DNA from: Massilia sp. METH4
GTDB lineage: Bacteria > Pseudomonadota > Gammaproteobacteria > Burkholderiales > Burkholderiaceae_D
Assembly (NCBI RefSeq): GCF_037094685.1
Contig: NZ_CP146614.1
Location: forward strand, 806,001-870,000
Length of the DNA stretch: 64,000 bases
Direction: 5' to 3'
Shown: positions 34,962 through 45,439 of the stretch, in pieces
Position numbering within the stretch: position 1 is the stretch's first letter
Layout of the letters: every line of letters begins with the position of its first letter
Made by a program: the position numbers and the translations under genes
Notes under the pieces: generated by a model
Told to the model about the DNA's origin: nothing
Database searches by the model: none
What the model saw: the letters and a program-made list of their open reading frames with translations, nothing else

Positions 34962-35981
34962 TTACTCCAGCTCCCGCCGCTTGCGCCACACCACCCACCC
35001 GGCCACGAATGTGAACGCTGCCACGATCCCGGCAATGATCCAGAAGCCGGAGGCATCCGAAGCCAGCGGCACCCCGCCCACGTTCATCCCCAGCAAGCCC
35101 GCAATGATATTGATCGGCAGCGCCAGCACGGTAACGATCGTCAGCACGTAGAGGCTGCGGTTGTTGGCCTCGTTGACGAGGGCGGCGATTTCTTCCTGCA
35201 GCAGCTTGATGCGTTCCTGCAAGGTGGCGATATCGTTCAGCGTAACGGCGAATTCCTCGCTCGCTTCGCGCAATTCCTGCCGGTCCTGCACGGTCACCCA
35301 GCCGGGTGGGCGCTGCAGCAGCCGGAACATGGCCGCCGGTTCCGGCGCCAGCAGCCTTTGCAGCCGCACCAGCACGCGCCGCAGCGCGCCCAGGTCGGCG
35401 CGCTTGTACTTGAGCTGGCCGGACAGCAGGTTATCCTCGATATTGTCGACCTTGCCGGTCGCCACGCGCACGATGCGCGTGAGCACGTCGGCCTGGTCGC
35501 GCAGCAGGTGCGTCAGCAGCACCACGGACGAGGCGATCGACTCGCCCCGCCGCACCGCCTGGCGCAGGCGCTCCACGGCCTGCAAGGGGCTGCGCCGCGC
35601 ACTGATCACCAGTTGGCGCTCCACCGATAGATACAGGCTGGAGATGTCGGACGGCTCGAAGGAAAAATCGCGCAGCACGTCGTTGACGACCGCCACCAGC
35701 GTATCGTCGGCCTGCTCGATGCGCGTCGACCGCGAACCCTGGTGCAGGCAATCGTAGAACTCGTCGGACAGCCGGGCATGCTCGCGCAGCCATTTCTCGC
35801 TGGCCGTGTTGGCAAGATTGAAGTGCAGCCACAGGAACTCGTCCGGTCCGGCCTTGCCCTGCCTGAGCCACGCCGCCGCCTCGGCCGCGCCGATCGGCAC
35901 GGTGCCGGACCCTTGCCCGAACAGGTAGCCGCACACCAAACCATTCTGATCCGACCCGTACTCCAGCGCATTTGCCTGCAT
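34962..35981 (-). CDS. CorA/ZntB-family divalent cation transporter
   Basis: A 339-residue protein with a large cytoplasmic N-terminal part rich in charged helices and two C-terminal membrane helices (YVLTIVTVLALPINIIAGLLG and FWIIAGIVAAFTFVAGWVVW). The GMN signature (GLLGMNVGGVP) follows the first helix. The family moves Mg, Zn or other divalents; the GMN-VGG-P loop resembles ZntB-type members, so zinc is possible. ATG 35981 is chosen because GGAGGA lies 6 nt upstream. It is divergent from corC. Confidence 0.88.
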   Translation of the reverse strand: MQANALEYGSDQNGLVCGYLFGQGSGTVPIGAAEAAAWLRQGKAGPDEFLWLHFNLANTASEKWLREHARLSDEFYDCLHQGSRSTRIEQADDTLVAVVNDVLRDFSFEPSDISSLYLSVERQLVISARRSPLQAVERLRQAVRRGESIASSVVLLTHLLRDQADVLTRIVRVATGKVDNIEDNLLSGQLKYKRADLGALRRVLVRLQRLLAPEPAAMFRLLQRPPGWVTVQDRQELREASEEFAVTLNDIATLQERIKLLQEEIAALVNEANNRSLYVLTIVTVLALPINIIAGLLGMNVGGVPLASDASGFWIIAGIVAAFTFVAGWVVWRKRRELE

Positions 35982-36110
35982 TGGCATTCCTCCCGGACGC
36001 CAGCCTAGCAGAACAATATGACACCGATGTTTCCCCGCATGACTTTTTGACAAAAGCGGCCCGCAGTGTCGGTTTCGTGTATGCTATATCCCTTCGAAAC
36101 AAATGGCTTC

Positions 36111-37073
36111 ATGCCTGCTATGCAAGAGCATTCTAGTAGCGTCAGAAATGACGCGAACCCTAACCGTAGCGTCCGGACTGACGCAAGCCAATCACGTAGC
36201 CTTACCGCGCGTAACGGCAAGAGCGAAGCAAAACCCCATCGCTCCCTTCTCGAGCGGCTCACCGCCCTGATCTCCCCCGAGCCGGAAAACCGCTCCGAGC
36301 TCCTCGAAGTCCTGCACGAAGCCCACGAACGCAACCTGATCGATGCCGACGCGCTGTCGATGATCGAAGGCGTGTTCCAGGTTTCCGACCTGTCCGCGCG
36401 CGACATCATGGTGCCGCGCTCGCAGATGGACGTGATCGACATCAGCAAGCCCATCGACGAGTGGATGCCGCTCGTGCTGGAAACGGCGCATTCGCGCTTC
36501 CCGGCCATCGAGGGCGAGCGCGACAAGGTCGTCGGCATCCTGCTGGCAAAGGACTTGCTGCGCTATTACGCCGAGGAATCGTTCGACGTGCGCGACATGC
36601 TGCGCCCGGCGATCTTCATTCCCGAATCGAAGCGCTTGAACGTGCTGCTGCGCGACTTCCGCGCCAACCACAACCACATGGCGATCGTCGTCGACGAATA
36701 CAGCGGCGTGGCCGGCCTGATCACGATCGAGGACGTGCTCGAGCAGATCGTCGGCGACATCGAGGACGAATACGACTTCGACGAAGAGGAAGACAATATC
36801 CTCTCGATCCGCGAAGGCCAGCTGGGCCCGCGCTGGCGCGTCAAGGCGCTGACGGAAATCTCCCAGTTCAACGAGGAACTGGACACCCACCTGCCGGACG
36901 ACGACGTCGACACCATCGGCGGCTTCGTCGCCAAGCACCTGGCCCGCATGCCCCACAAGGGCGACTCGTTCGACATCGACAACCTGCGCTTCGAAGTGCT
37001 GCGTGCCGATGCCCGCCAGGTCCACGTGCTGACGGTCGAGAAACTGCCGCCCGCCATCGACGAGCAGGACTGA
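36111..37073 (+). CDS. corC: CorC/HlyC-type CBS-domain protein
   Basis: A cytoplasmic protein of about 320 residues: a charged N terminus, a CBS pair (RDIMVPRSQMDVID and later MAIVVDEYSGVAGLITIEDVLEQIVGDIEDE), then a CorC_HlyC transporter-associated domain (about 230-315). CorC proteins are linked to Mg/Co homeostasis. The start is uncertain: ATG 36111 is used, but GTG 36066, ATG 36081 and ATG 36120 are in frame. A TGTATGCTAT extended -10-like box at 36078-36087 would favour starts after about 36092. lnt begins at its TGA (TGATG). Confidence 0.9.
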   Translation: MPAMQEHSSSVRNDANPNRSVRTDASQSRSLTARNGKSEAKPHRSLLERLTALISPEPENRSELLEVLHEAHERNLIDADALSMIEGVFQVSDLSARDIMVPRSQMDVIDISKPIDEWMPLVLETAHSRFPAIEGERDKVVGILLAKDLLRYYAEESFDVRDMLRPAIFIPESKRLNVLLRDFRANHNHMAIVVDEYSGVAGLITIEDVLEQIVGDIEDEYDFDEEEDNILSIREGQLGPRWRVKALTEISQFNEELDTHLPDDDVDTIGGFVAKHLARMPHKGDSFDIDNLRFEVLRADARQVHVLTVEKLPPAIDEQD

Positions 37074-38632
37074 TGCGCCTTCGCCGCGCCGCACCCGGCG
37101 AGACGCCCCAACCACCCCGCAGCACCAGGAGCCGCATGATCATCGCCGCCGTCGCCGGCGGCGCGAGCGTGCTGTCGTTCGCGCCGTGGGGCTGGTGGCC
37201 CATACAGCTGCTCACCCTCGCGGTCCTCTTCTACCAGGTGCTGCGGGCCGATTCCATCCGTGCCTCGTTCTTCATCGGCTGGGCCTTCGGCTTTGCCTGG
37301 TGCTTCGCCGGGGTCCACTGGCTCACCATCGCGATCTCGCGCTTCGGCGGCCTGCCGCTGCCGCTGGCGTGGATCGCCATCGGCCTGCTGTCCGTGTACA
37401 TGGGCTTGCACTGCGCCGCCGCGATGGGTGGCGCCGCCTGGCTGCGCAAGCGCTGGGCGCTGTCGCTGCCGGCGGCGAACCTGCTCGTGCTGCCGGCGCT
37501 GTGGGCCGTCTCCGAATGGACGCGCGGCTGGCTGTTCACGGGCTTCCCGTGGGCATCGAGCGGCTATGCGCACAATGTCTCGCCGCTGGCCGGCTATGCG
37601 CCGCTGCTCGGCGTGTTCGGCATCGGCTGGATCGTCGCCATCACGGCCGGCGCCCTGCTGCTGCTGATGCACCCCACGAGGAAGCCCGCCCTGTCGCTGA
37701 TTGCCGCCGTGTGGATGGGTGGCTGGACGCTGCACATGATCGAGTGGACCGTTCCTGCCGGGCAGCCGCTCACCGTGCGCCTGGTGCAGGCCAATATCCC
37801 GCTGCAAACCAAATTCGACCCGAACCACATCGGCAACACGCTGCGGCGCTACCAGGAACTGGTGATGGCCGAGCCGGCCGACCTGATCGCCATTCCGGAA
37901 ACGGGCATCCCCGTATTCCCGCAACAGCTGCCGGCCGGCTACCTGGACATGTACGGCCAGTTCGCCCGCAAGACCGGCAGCGCCGTGGTGCTGGGCATGC
38001 CGTTCGCCGACAGCCCCACGCGCTACGCGAACAGCGTGATGGGCCTGGGCCCGACCTTGGCCAAGCCCTACCGCTACGACAAGCACCACCTGGTGCCGTT
38101 CGGCGAATTCATTCCCTTCGGTTTCCGCTGGTTCACGGACATGATGAGCATTCCGCTGGGCGACCAGACCCGCGGCCACGCCTTGCAGCCCTCGTTCGCG
38201 GTGAAGGACCAGCGTGTGCTGCCGAACATCTGCTACGAAAACAATTTCGGGGAAGAGATCGCCGCGCAGCTCAGTAATGGGAAAAATGCGGGCTCGCGCG
38301 CCACCATCCTGCTCAATATCTCCGAACTGGCCTGGTACGGCGAATCGGTGGCGATCCCGCAGCACCTGCAAATTTCGCAGATGCGCACGCTGGAAACGGG
38401 CCGCCCGATGCTGGCCGCCACGAACAACGGCGCCACCGTCGTCATCGACGGCCGCGGCGCCGTGCAGGCCAGCCTGCCGTACTACCAGGCCGGCGTGCTG
38501 AAGGCCACGGTGCAGGGCATGACGGGCGACACGCCGTACATCGTGCTGCAGAACCGCCTCGTTCTGCTGCTGGCCGCGGGTGCGGTACTGGCTGCCTGGC
38601 TGCTCTCGCGCCGCAGGAAGGCAAACGCCTGA
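37073..38632 (+). CDS. lnt: Apolipoprotein N-acyltransferase Lnt
   Basis: Lnt adds the third acyl chain to the N-terminal cysteine of lipoproteins in the inner membrane. The ATG overlaps the corC stop by one base. The 519-residue product has about seven N-terminal hydrophobic segments, then a nitrilase-like domain with the catalytic triad: E276 in AIPETGIP, K337 in [13 protein letters not shown] and C387 in [10 protein letters not shown]. One C-terminal membrane helix ends the protein. corC-lnt overlap is usual in proteobacteria. Confidence 0.96.
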   Translation: MRLRRAAPGETPQPPRSTRSRMIIAAVAGGASVLSFAPWGWWPIQLLTLAVLFYQVLRADSIRASFFIGWAFGFAWCFAGVHWLTIAISRFGGLPLPLAWIAIGLLSVYMGLHCAAAMGGAAWLRKRWALSLPAANLLVLPALWAVSEWTRGWLFTGFPWASSGYAHNVSPLAGYAPLLGVFGIGWIVAITAGALLLLMHPTRKPALSLIAAVWMGGWTLHMIEWTVPAGQPLTVRLVQANIPLQTKFDPNHIGNTLRRYQELVMAEPADLIAIPETGIPVFPQQLPAGYLDMYGQFARKTGSAVVLGMPFADSPTRYANSVMGLGPTLAKPYRYDKHHLVPFGEFIPFGFRWFTDMMSIPLGDQTRGHALQPSFAVKDQRVLPNICYENNFGEEIAAQLSNGKNAGSRATILLNISELAWYGESVAIPQHLQISQMRTLETGRPMLAATNNGATVVIDGRGAVQASLPYYQAGVLKATVQGMTGDTPYIVLQNRLVLLLAAGAVLAAWLLSRRRKANA

Positions 38633-38670
38633 TCTCTACTGGTCCATTGCGAAAATTGCTAAAATGGGCC

Positions 38671-38714
38671 GTTTTAGCGAACCCAGTTTTGGCGAACCCA
38701 GTTTTAGCGACCCG
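38671..38714. repeat. Three 15-bp direct repeats upstream of glyQ
   Basis: GTTTTAGCGAACCCA, GTTTTGGCGAACCCA and GTTTTAGCGACCCG lie head to tail at 38671, 38686 and 38701, in the 130-bp lnt-glyQ gap. They end about 50 bp before the glyQ ATG, so they lie in the promoter or 5' leader. Confidence 0.85.
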
Positions 38715-38762
38715 TTATCGCCGCTCACATGGAGCGCGCCGTGCGCGCCACAAAAGAACACA

Positions 38763-39662
38763 ATGCTGACATTCCAACAAATCATCCTCACCCTGCAAAC
38801 CTATTGGGACAAGCAGGGCTGCGCCCTGCTCCAGCCGTACGACATGGAAGTGGGCGCGGGCACCTTCCACACCGGCACCTTCCTGCGCGCGATCGGCCCC
38901 GAGCCGTGGCGCGCCGCCTACGTGCAGCCGTCGCGCCGCCCGAAGGATGGCCGCTATGGCGAAAACCCGAACCGCCTGCAGCACTACTACCAGTACCAGG
39001 TGGTGCTCAAGCCCGCGCCGGAAAACATCCTGGACCTGTACCTGGGTTCGCTGGAGGCGCTGGGCCTGGACCTGAAGCAGAACGACGTGCGCTTCGTCGA
39101 GGATGACTGGGAAAGCCCCACGCTGGGCGCCTGGGGCCTGGGCTGGGAAGTGTGGCTGAACGGCATGGAAGTCACGCAATTCACCTACTTCCAGCAAGTG
39201 GGCGGCCTCGATTGCAAGCCCGTGCTGGGCGAGATCACGTATGGCGTCGAGCGCCTGGCGATGTACCTGCAGGGCGTTGAAAACGTCTACGACCTCGTAT
39301 GGACCGAGTGGGAAGAGCACGGTCAAAAGAAAGTCCTCAAATACGGCGACGTGTTCCACCAGAACGAAGTGGAACAGTCCACGTACAACTTCGAGCACGC
39401 CAACACCGAGCTGCTGTTCGCCCAGTTCGCGAACCACGAATCGGAAGCCAAGCGCCTGATCGAGCTGCAGCTCACGCTGCCTGCCTACGAACAGATCATG
39501 AAGGCTTCGCACAGCTTCAACATGCTCGATGCGCGCGGCGCCATCTCCGTGACGGAACGCGCTGCCTACATCGGCCGCGTGCGCAACCTGTCGCGCCTCG
39601 TCGCGCAAGCCTACTACGATTCCCGCGAACGCCTCGGCTTCCCGATGGCAGACAAAGCTTAA
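38763..39662 (+). CDS. glyQ: Glycyl-tRNA synthetase alpha subunit
   Basis: GlyQ is the catalytic subunit of the bacterial tetrameric (alpha2beta2) glycyl-tRNA synthetase. The 299-residue product starts [20 protein letters not shown] and shows [43 protein letters not shown] and [21 protein letters not shown], all hallmark segments of class II GlyQ. glyS follows 10 bp downstream. Its leader holds three 15-bp repeats. Confidence 0.98.
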   Translation: MLTFQQIILTLQTYWDKQGCALLQPYDMEVGAGTFHTGTFLRAIGPEPWRAAYVQPSRRPKDGRYGENPNRLQHYYQYQVVLKPAPENILDLYLGSLEALGLDLKQNDVRFVEDDWESPTLGAWGLGWEVWLNGMEVTQFTYFQQVGGLDCKPVLGEITYGVERLAMYLQGVENVYDLVWTEWEEHGQKKVLKYGDVFHQNEVEQSTYNFEHANTELLFAQFANHESEAKRLIELQLTLPAYEQIMKASHSFNMLDARGAISVTERAAYIGRVRNLSRLVAQAYYDSRERLGFPMADKA

Positions 39663-39672
39663 GAATACCGAC

Positions 39673-41775
39673 ATGACTCAAACCCTGCTCATCGAACTGC
39701 TGACCGAAGAACTGCCGCCGAAGGCGCTGGCGAAACTGGGCGCCGCCTTTGCTTCCGGCATCGTCAACGGCCTGAAGGCGCGCGACTTCCTGGAAGAAGA
39801 CAGCATCGCCACGCCATATGCCACGCCGCGCCGCCTGGCCGTGTCCATCACGAAGGTGCGCGACGTCTCGCCGGACAAATCGATCCGCGAAAAAGTGCTG
39901 CCCGTGACCGTGGCCCTGGACAAGGAAGGCAACCCGACCGCCCCGCTGGCCAAGAAACTGGCCGCCCTCGGCTTCCCCGACCTGAAGGTAGCGGACCTGG
40001 AACGCGCCCAGGACGGCAAGGCCGAATCGTTCTTCTACACGTACACGGCGCCCGGCTCGCAGCTGGAGGCGGGCTTGCAGGCCGCGCTGGAGGAATCGGT
40101 GGCGAAGCTGCCGATCCCGAAGGTGATGAGCTACCAGCGCCCGGATGGCAGCACCGTGCAGTTCGTACGTCCCGCGCACAGCGTCATTGCGCTGTTCGGC
40201 GACAAGGTGCTGCCATTGACCCTGCTGGGCCTGACCGCCTCGAACGCCACGCAAGGCCACCGCTTCCTGACGGCGCCGGGCCAGCGCACCGTGATGGTGC
40301 CGAACGCCGACGCCTATGCGGATACGCTGGTGGAAAAGGCCAAGGTCATCCCTTCGTTCGAGGCCCGTAAAGAGCAGATCCGCAAGGAATTGCTGGCCAA
40401 GGCCGGCGACGACAAGGTCTTGATGCCGGAAGCGCTGCTGGAAGAAGTGGCCTCGCTGGTCGAATGGCCGGTGGTCTACGAATGCCGCTTCGAGGATGAA
40501 TTCCTCTCCGTGCCGCAGGAATGCCTGATCCTGACGATGCAGACGAACCAGAAATACTTCGCGCTGACGGATGCCAACGGCAAGCTGCGCTCGCGCTTCC
40601 TGATCGTCTCGAACATCGCCACCGACACGCCTCAAGCGATCATCGGCGGCAATGAACGCGTGGTGCGCCCGCGCCTGTCGGACGCGAAATTCTTCTTCGA
40701 GCAGGACAAGAAGAAAACGCTGGAATCGCGCCTGCCGCTGCTGAAGAACGTGGTCTACCACAACAAGCTGGGCACCCAGGCCGAGCGCAGCGACCGCGTG
40801 ACGGCGCTGGCCACTGCCATCGCCACGCGCCTCGGCGCCGACGCGGCACTGGCCGAGCGCGGCGCGCGCCTGTCCAAGGCCGACCTGCTGACCGACATGG
40901 TGGGCGAGTTCCCCGAGCTGCAGGGCATCATGGGCACGTACTACGCGCGCCATGACGGCGAGAACGAGGAAGTGGCGCTGGCTGCTTCCGAACACTACCA
41001 GCCGCGCTTCGCCGGCGACGCCCTGCCCTCCACCCAGACCGGCACCGCCGTCGCGCTGGCCGACAAGCTCGAAACGCTGGTCGGTATCTGGGCCATCGGC
41101 CTGCAGCCGACCGGCGACAAGGACCCGTTCGCGCTGCGCCGCCATGCCCTGGGCGTGCTGCGCATGCTGATCGAGAAGCGCCTGCCGCTGGCCATTTCGG
41201 AGCTGCTGGCCGATGCCGTGGCGCAGTTCACGTCGGTACCGAACTTCAAGGACCCGACCGTCGAGGTGACCGCCTTCATGCTGGATCGCCTGCGCGGCAT
41301 CCTGCGCGAGCGCGGCTTCACGCCGAACGAGATCGAAGCCGTGGTGGCCCAGAACCCGGACCGCCTGGACGATATCGTGCAGCGCCTGGAAGCGGTGCAA
41401 GCCTTCGCCGCCCTGCCCGAGTCGGCCTCGCTGGCCGCCGCCAACAAGCGCATCACCAACATCCTCAAGAAGAACGAGGAAGCGCTGGCGCAGGCCGGCA
41501 TGGTGAACCCGGCGCTGCTGCAGGACACGGCCGAGAAGAACCTGGCCGCCGCCGTGACGCGCGTGCAGCCGGAAGTGGACGCCGCCTTCGCGGCCGGCGA
41601 CTTCACCGGCACGCTGAAGACGCTGGCGCAGCTGCGCGACGATGTCGATGCGTTCTTCAATGACGTGATGGTGATGGCCGACGACATCGCGCTGCGCAAC
41701 AACCGCCTGGCGCTCCTGTCCTCGCTGCACGGCATGATGAACCGCGTGGCGGACATCTCGAAGCTGGCCGCCTGA
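39673..41775 (+). CDS. glyS: Glycyl-tRNA synthetase beta subunit
   Basis: GlyS supplies tRNA recognition to the glycyl-tRNA synthetase. The 700-residue product begins [19 protein letters not shown], the standard N terminus. It contains [28 protein letters not shown], the HD-like [14 protein letters not shown], and [20 protein letters not shown], and ends with the DALR-type anticodon helices. Length is as expected (about 690-720). It is cotranscribed with glyQ and followed 17 bp later by gmhB. Confidence 0.98.
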   Translation: MTQTLLIELLTEELPPKALAKLGAAFASGIVNGLKARDFLEEDSIATPYATPRRLAVSITKVRDVSPDKSIREKVLPVTVALDKEGNPTAPLAKKLAALGFPDLKVADLERAQDGKAESFFYTYTAPGSQLEAGLQAALEESVAKLPIPKVMSYQRPDGSTVQFVRPAHSVIALFGDKVLPLTLLGLTASNATQGHRFLTAPGQRTVMVPNADAYADTLVEKAKVIPSFEARKEQIRKELLAKAGDDKVLMPEALLEEVASLVEWPVVYECRFEDEFLSVPQECLILTMQTNQKYFALTDANGKLRSRFLIVSNIATDTPQAIIGGNERVVRPRLSDAKFFFEQDKKKTLESRLPLLKNVVYHNKLGTQAERSDRVTALATAIATRLGADAALAERGARLSKADLLTDMVGEFPELQGIMGTYYARHDGENEEVALAASEHYQPRFAGDALPSTQTGTAVALADKLETLVGIWAIGLQPTGDKDPFALRRHALGVLRMLIEKRLPLAISELLADAVAQFTSVPNFKDPTVEVTAFMLDRLRGILRERGFTPNEIEAVVAQNPDRLDDIVQRLEAVQAFAALPESASLAAANKRITNILKKNEEALAQAGMVNPALLQDTAEKNLAAAVTRVQPEVDAAFAAGDFTGTLKTLAQLRDDVDAFFNDVMVMADDIALRNNRLALLSSLHGMMNRVADISKLAA

Positions 41776-41792
41776 GTCGAACAAAGATCGCA

Positions 41793-42365
41793 ATGCCGCA
41801 ATCGTCACAACCCAAGCTGATCATCCTCGACCGGGATGGCGTCATCAACCACGACTCGCCGGACTTCATCAAGTCCCCCGACGAATGGATTCCCATTCCC
41901 GGCTCGCTGGAGGCGATCGCCCGCCTGAACCAGGCGGGTTACCGTGTGGTGATTGCCTCGAACCAGTCCGGCATCGCGCGGCTGCTGTTCGACATCACCA
42001 CGCTGAACGCGATCCACGCGAAGATGCACCGCCTCGCCCTGCAGGTGGGGGCGGACATCGATGCCGTGTTCTTCTGCCCGCACGCGGCGGCGGACAACTG
42101 CGACTGCCGCAAGCCGAAACCCGGCATGTTCGCCGAGATCTCGAAGCGCTACCAGGTGAGCCTGAAGGGCGTGCCGACGGTGGGCGATTCGCTGCGCGAC
42201 CTGCAATCGGGCTTCATCAGCGGCTGCGTGCCCTACCTGGTGTTGACCGGCAAGGGCGAGAAGACGGCCATGACGGGCGGCCTGCCGCCCGGCACACTGA
42301 CCTTCCCGGACCTGGCAACCACCGTGCAGCACATCCTGAAGGGCCCCGCGCCCGCGAACCAATAA
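41793..42365 (+). CDS. gmhB: D-glycero-beta-D-manno-heptose-1,7-bisphosphate 7-phosphatase GmhB
   Basis: GmhB removes the 7-phosphate in ADP-heptose synthesis for the LPS inner core, matching the heptosyltransferase gene at 45440. The 190-residue HAD phosphatase has the nucleophile motif ILDRDGVIN (about residues 11-19), SNQSGIAR, and zinc ligands FFCPHAAADNCDCRKP, with KPxPGM and GDSLRDLQ following. The order glyS-gmhB-plsC is common in betaproteobacteria. Confidence 0.95.
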   Translation: MPQSSQPKLIILDRDGVINHDSPDFIKSPDEWIPIPGSLEAIARLNQAGYRVVIASNQSGIARLLFDITTLNAIHAKMHRLALQVGADIDAVFFCPHAAADNCDCRKPKPGMFAEISKRYQVSLKGVPTVGDSLRDLQSGFISGCVPYLVLTGKGEKTAMTGGLPPGTLTFPDLATTVQHILKGPAPANQ

Positions 42366-42401
42366 AAATCGACAACAATCGTCCAAACTGGAGAAACCGC
42401 G

Positions 42402-43142
42402 TTGCGTAAAGTCGTACCCTTTGTCCGTTCCGTCGTGTTCGCGCTGGTCATGGCGATCGCCACCGTCGTGTGGTGTTTCGTCTGCATGCTGGCCGCGCCC
42501 CTGCCCTACAACAAGCGCTATTACGTGACTTCGCGCTGGAACGTGTTCGTGATCTGGTGCGCCAAGGTGATCTGCGGGATCGAGTACGAATTCAAGAACT
42601 ACGAGAACTTCCCGGACAGCCCCGCCATCATCCTGTCGAAGCACCAGTCGGCATGGGAGACCATCTTCCTGCTGCCCAATCTGCCGCGTCCCCTCGTCTT
42701 CGTGTTCAAGAAGGAAATCCTGTACATCCCCTTTTTCGGCTGGGGCATCGCGCTCCTGCGCATGATTCCGATCGACCGCAAGCAGGGCAAGAACGCGTTC
42801 CGGATGGTGGTGGCACACGGAAAGCGTCGCCTGAAAGACGGCCAATGGATTATCATGTTCCCGGAAGGCACGCGCATTCCCGTGGGCCAGGCGGGCAAGT
42901 ACAAGAGCGGCGGCACGCGGCTCGCGATCGAGACGAATGTTCCGGTGGTACCCATCGCGGTGAACTCGGGGGAATGCTGGCCCAAGAACTCCTTTATCAA
43001 ATACCCGGGCAAGATCACGGTTTCCGTAGGCAAGCCGATCTCGCCGGACGGGCATACCCCCGACAGCATGATGGAACAGGTGGAACAGTGGATAGAATCA
43101 GAAATGCGCGTCATTTCGCCCCACGCCTACAGCGCTGGCTAG
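42402..43142 (+). CDS. plsC: 1-acyl-sn-glycerol-3-phosphate acyltransferase (PlsC-like)
   Basis: The enzyme acylates lysophosphatidic acid in membrane phospholipid synthesis. From TTG 42402, with GGAG 8 nt upstream, the 246-residue product has an N-terminal membrane helix (VVFALVMAIATVVWCFVCML). The acyltransferase motif is HQSAWET, H-x4-E instead of the canonical H-x4-D, followed by FPEGTRI and VPIAVNSG. The HQSAWE variant occurs in other proteobacterial members, so activity is expected. It is one of two PlsC-like genes here (see 54280). Confidence 0.92.
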   Translation: MRKVVPFVRSVVFALVMAIATVVWCFVCMLAAPLPYNKRYYVTSRWNVFVIWCAKVICGIEYEFKNYENFPDSPAIILSKHQSAWETIFLLPNLPRPLVFVFKKEILYIPFFGWGIALLRMIPIDRKQGKNAFRMVVAHGKRRLKDGQWIIMFPEGTRIPVGQAGKYKSGGTRLAIETNVPVVPIAVNSGECWPKNSFIKYPGKITVSVGKPISPDGHTPDSMMEQVEQWIESEMRVISPHAYSAG

Positions 43143-44128
43143 AGACCCGTACCCAGGCCAGCGACCGGGATGACGGCAGCAGCGGCGCAGGCGCCGCCCA
43201 GGCCGATCATTCCGGGAGTGAATCCCAGCTCGATCTGTTCGCCGCCGGCGCCGCAGCAGTTGAAGCGCCGGCTCCGTTCCCTCCCCCTCCCGTTTCCGCA
43301 TTCCCCATTCCGGCCCCCGCCGCCGTTAACCTGCTGCGCCCTACGGTGCCGTTGCGCCGGCCGGACCCGTCGCCGGTCCTGCCGCCTGCGGACGGCATGG
43401 AGCGGCGCCAGGTCCTAGTGGGCAGCTTCATACTCGAATATGCGCTGCGCCGCTCCACGCGCCGCTCGATCGGCTTCATGGTCGACGACAACGGCCTGCG
43501 CGTAACGGCGCCAAAGCGCTGCACGCTGGCTGATATCGAGAACGCGATCCGCGCGAAACAGGGCTGGATACTCGAGAAGCTGGACGACCGGCGCCAGCGC
43601 CGCGCCGCGCGCCTGGAAAAGCCGCCAATCGAATGGGTCGACGGCGCGAAGCTGCCCTACCTGGGCGGCGAGGTCACGTTGCGCCTGTACCACGCGCCGC
43701 GTAACCGCACCGATTTCAACCCGGCCACGAACGAACTGTCGCTGGGCCTCGTGCAGGGCGCCACCGAGCTGCTCGTGAAGGAGCGCGTGAAGAACTGGTA
43801 CAAGCAGCAGGCCGAGGGCCTGTTCGCCCAGCGGCTCGATCTCTACGCGCCCCGCGTGGGCGTGCAGTACGCGTCGTTCTCGCTTTCCTCGGCCGACTCG
43901 CGCTGGGGTTCCTGCACCGTGCAGCGCGTGATCCGGCTGAACTGGAAGCTGATGTTCTTCTCGCTGCCTCTGATCGACTACGTGGTGGCGCACGAACTGG
44001 CGCACATCCACGAAATGAATCACAGCCCGCGCTTCTGGGCGCACGTGGGCCGCGTCTATCCGCAGTACGAGGAAGCGAAACAGTTGCTGCGGCGCCGCTC
44101 GCAGGAGCTGCCGGTGCTGTTTAATTAG
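43088..44128 (+). CDS. YgjP-like metallopeptidase (SprT/WLM-type, DUF45)
   Basis: A predicted zinc-dependent hydrolase. Motif VVAHELAHIHEMNHSPRFW (HExxH with a downstream histidine) and SRWGSC are diagnostic of the YgjP/M48-like group. The start is uncertain: GTG 43088, overlapping plsC by 55 bp, gives 346 residues with a Pro/Ala-rich N terminus, while ATG 43397 gives 243 residues close to the family's usual length. The N-terminal part (QLDLFAAGAAAVEAP...) is low complexity. The substrate is unknown. Same strand as plsC and convergent with waaA. Confidence 0.85.
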   Translation: MDRIRNARHFAPRLQRWLETRTQASDRDDGSSGAGAAQADHSGSESQLDLFAAGAAAVEAPAPFPPPPVSAFPIPAPAAVNLLRPTVPLRRPDPSPVLPPADGMERRQVLVGSFILEYALRRSTRRSIGFMVDDNGLRVTAPKRCTLADIENAIRAKQGWILEKLDDRRQRRAARLEKPPIEWVDGAKLPYLGGEVTLRLYHAPRNRTDFNPATNELSLGLVQGATELLVKERVKNWYKQQAEGLFAQRLDLYAPRVGVQYASFSLSSADSRWGSCTVQRVIRLNWKLMFFSLPLIDYVVAHELAHIHEMNHSPRFWAHVGRVYPQYEEAKQLLRRRSQELPVLFN

Positions 44129-44133
44129 AAGGG

Positions 44134-45432
44134 CTACGCTTCGTTGAGCGGGGGCAGCAATTCCAGCGTGCGCGCGGTGGCGCCGCGGTGCTGGTTGGCG
44201 AATGCCAGGCCGGCCTGGCCCATTGCGGTGCGGCTTGCCTCGTCGGCCAGCAGCCGGCCCGCCTGCACCATCAGGTCCGCGGCATCGGCCACGCGCAGCG
44301 CGCCGCCGGCGGCCACCGCGTCTTCCGTCACCTGGGCGAAGTTGAACGTGTGCTGGCCGATCAGCACCGGCTTGCCCAGCGCCGCGGCCTCGATCAGGTT
44401 CTGCCCGCCCAGCGGCGCCAGGCTGCCGCCGATGAAGGCCACGTCGCAGGTGGCGTAGTAGGCAAACATCTCGCCCATCGAATCGCCCAGCACCACGCGC
44501 GTGGCGGCATCGACCCTCGCGCCGGGCTGCGCCAGCGCGGAGCGGCGCTGGACAGTAAGTGCCCGCTCACGCGCCAGCGTCTCGACAGCGTCGAAGCGTT
44601 GCGGATGGCGCGGAACCAGGAGCAGCAACGTGTGTGAGGGGAGGCCGGCCGCCTTGAACGCGTCGAGGATGCCCTCTTCCTCGCCTTCGCGCGTGCTCGC
44701 GCACAGCAGCACCGGCCGCGCCGTTCCGGGTCCTGCGCCGAACTGGTTCTTCAGCTGGGTGCCGGTGGCCAGCGCGGCCGGCGGCACCACCACGTCGAAC
44801 TTGATGCTGCCCGTGACCGCCACGTTGGCGACACCCAGCGCGCGCACGCGCTCGGCGTCTTCGGCGGTCTGCGCGGCAACCAGCGAAATGCCGCGTGCCG
44901 CCTCGGCCATGAGCTTGCCCAGCTTGCGGGCCTTGCGCAGCGAGCGTTCCGACAGCCTGGCGTTGGCCAGCACCACCGGCACCTGCCGCCGGTTGCACCC
45001 GGCGATCAGGTTCGGCCACACCTCGGTTTCCATCAGGATGCAGATGCGCGGCTCGAAGTGGGCGATGAAGCGCCCCACCAGCGCCGGCAGGTCATACGGG
45101 AGGTAGGATTGCACCACGCGGGCGCCGTGCTTGCCGAACAGGCTCTTGCCCGTGGCGCGGCCCGTCGGCGTCATGTGCGTGAGCACGATGCGGCCGCGCG
45201 GGTAGCGCTTGAGCAGCGCCTCGACGAGCGGCTCGGCGGCGCGCGTCTCGCCCACCGAGACGGCGTGCACCCAGATCGTCAGCGGTTCGTCGTTGGCGGC
45301 CCGCCGGCCGTAGATGCCCAGGCGTTCGTTCCAGAACTGGCGATAGCCCGGTTCCTTGCGGCCGCGCCACCACAGGCGCGCCAGCACCAGCGGCAGTGCG
45401 AGCCGCCACATGAGGGTGTACAGGAACCGCAT
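44134..45432 (-). CDS. waaA: 3-deoxy-D-manno-octulosonic acid transferase WaaA
   Basis: WaaA adds Kdo residues to lipid IVA at the inner membrane. The 432-residue GT30 enzyme has an N-terminal membrane anchor (LYTLMWRLALPLVLARLWW), then the GT-B fold with WVHAVSVGETRAA, ILMETEVWPNL, VTGSIKFD, CASTREGEEE, VPRHPQRFD and GGSLAPLGGQNLIEAAALG. It is 7 bp after waaC on the same strand. It probably shares a transcript with waaC and pgm. Confidence 0.96.
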   Translation of the reverse strand: MRFLYTLMWRLALPLVLARLWWRGRKEPGYRQFWNERLGIYGRRAANDEPLTIWVHAVSVGETRAAEPLVEALLKRYPRGRIVLTHMTPTGRATGKSLFGKHGARVVQSYLPYDLPALVGRFIAHFEPRICILMETEVWPNLIAGCNRRQVPVVLANARLSERSLRKARKLGKLMAEAARGISLVAAQTAEDAERVRALGVANVAVTGSIKFDVVVPPAALATGTQLKNQFGAGPGTARPVLLCASTREGEEEGILDAFKAAGLPSHTLLLLVPRHPQRFDAVETLARERALTVQRRSALAQPGARVDAATRVVLGDSMGEMFAYYATCDVAFIGGSLAPLGGQNLIEAAALGKPVLIGQHTFNFAQVTEDAVAAGGALRVADAADLMVQAGRLLADEASRTAMGQAGLAFANQHRGATARTLELLPPLNEA

Positions 45433-45439
45433 CAGGCCA

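Noticed and set aside
42402..43142. Inactive acyltransferase because of H-x4-E instead of H-x4-D
   Set aside because: HQSAWE is a frequent variant in proteobacterial PlsC-like enzymes and the other motifs are intact, so loss of function is not supported.
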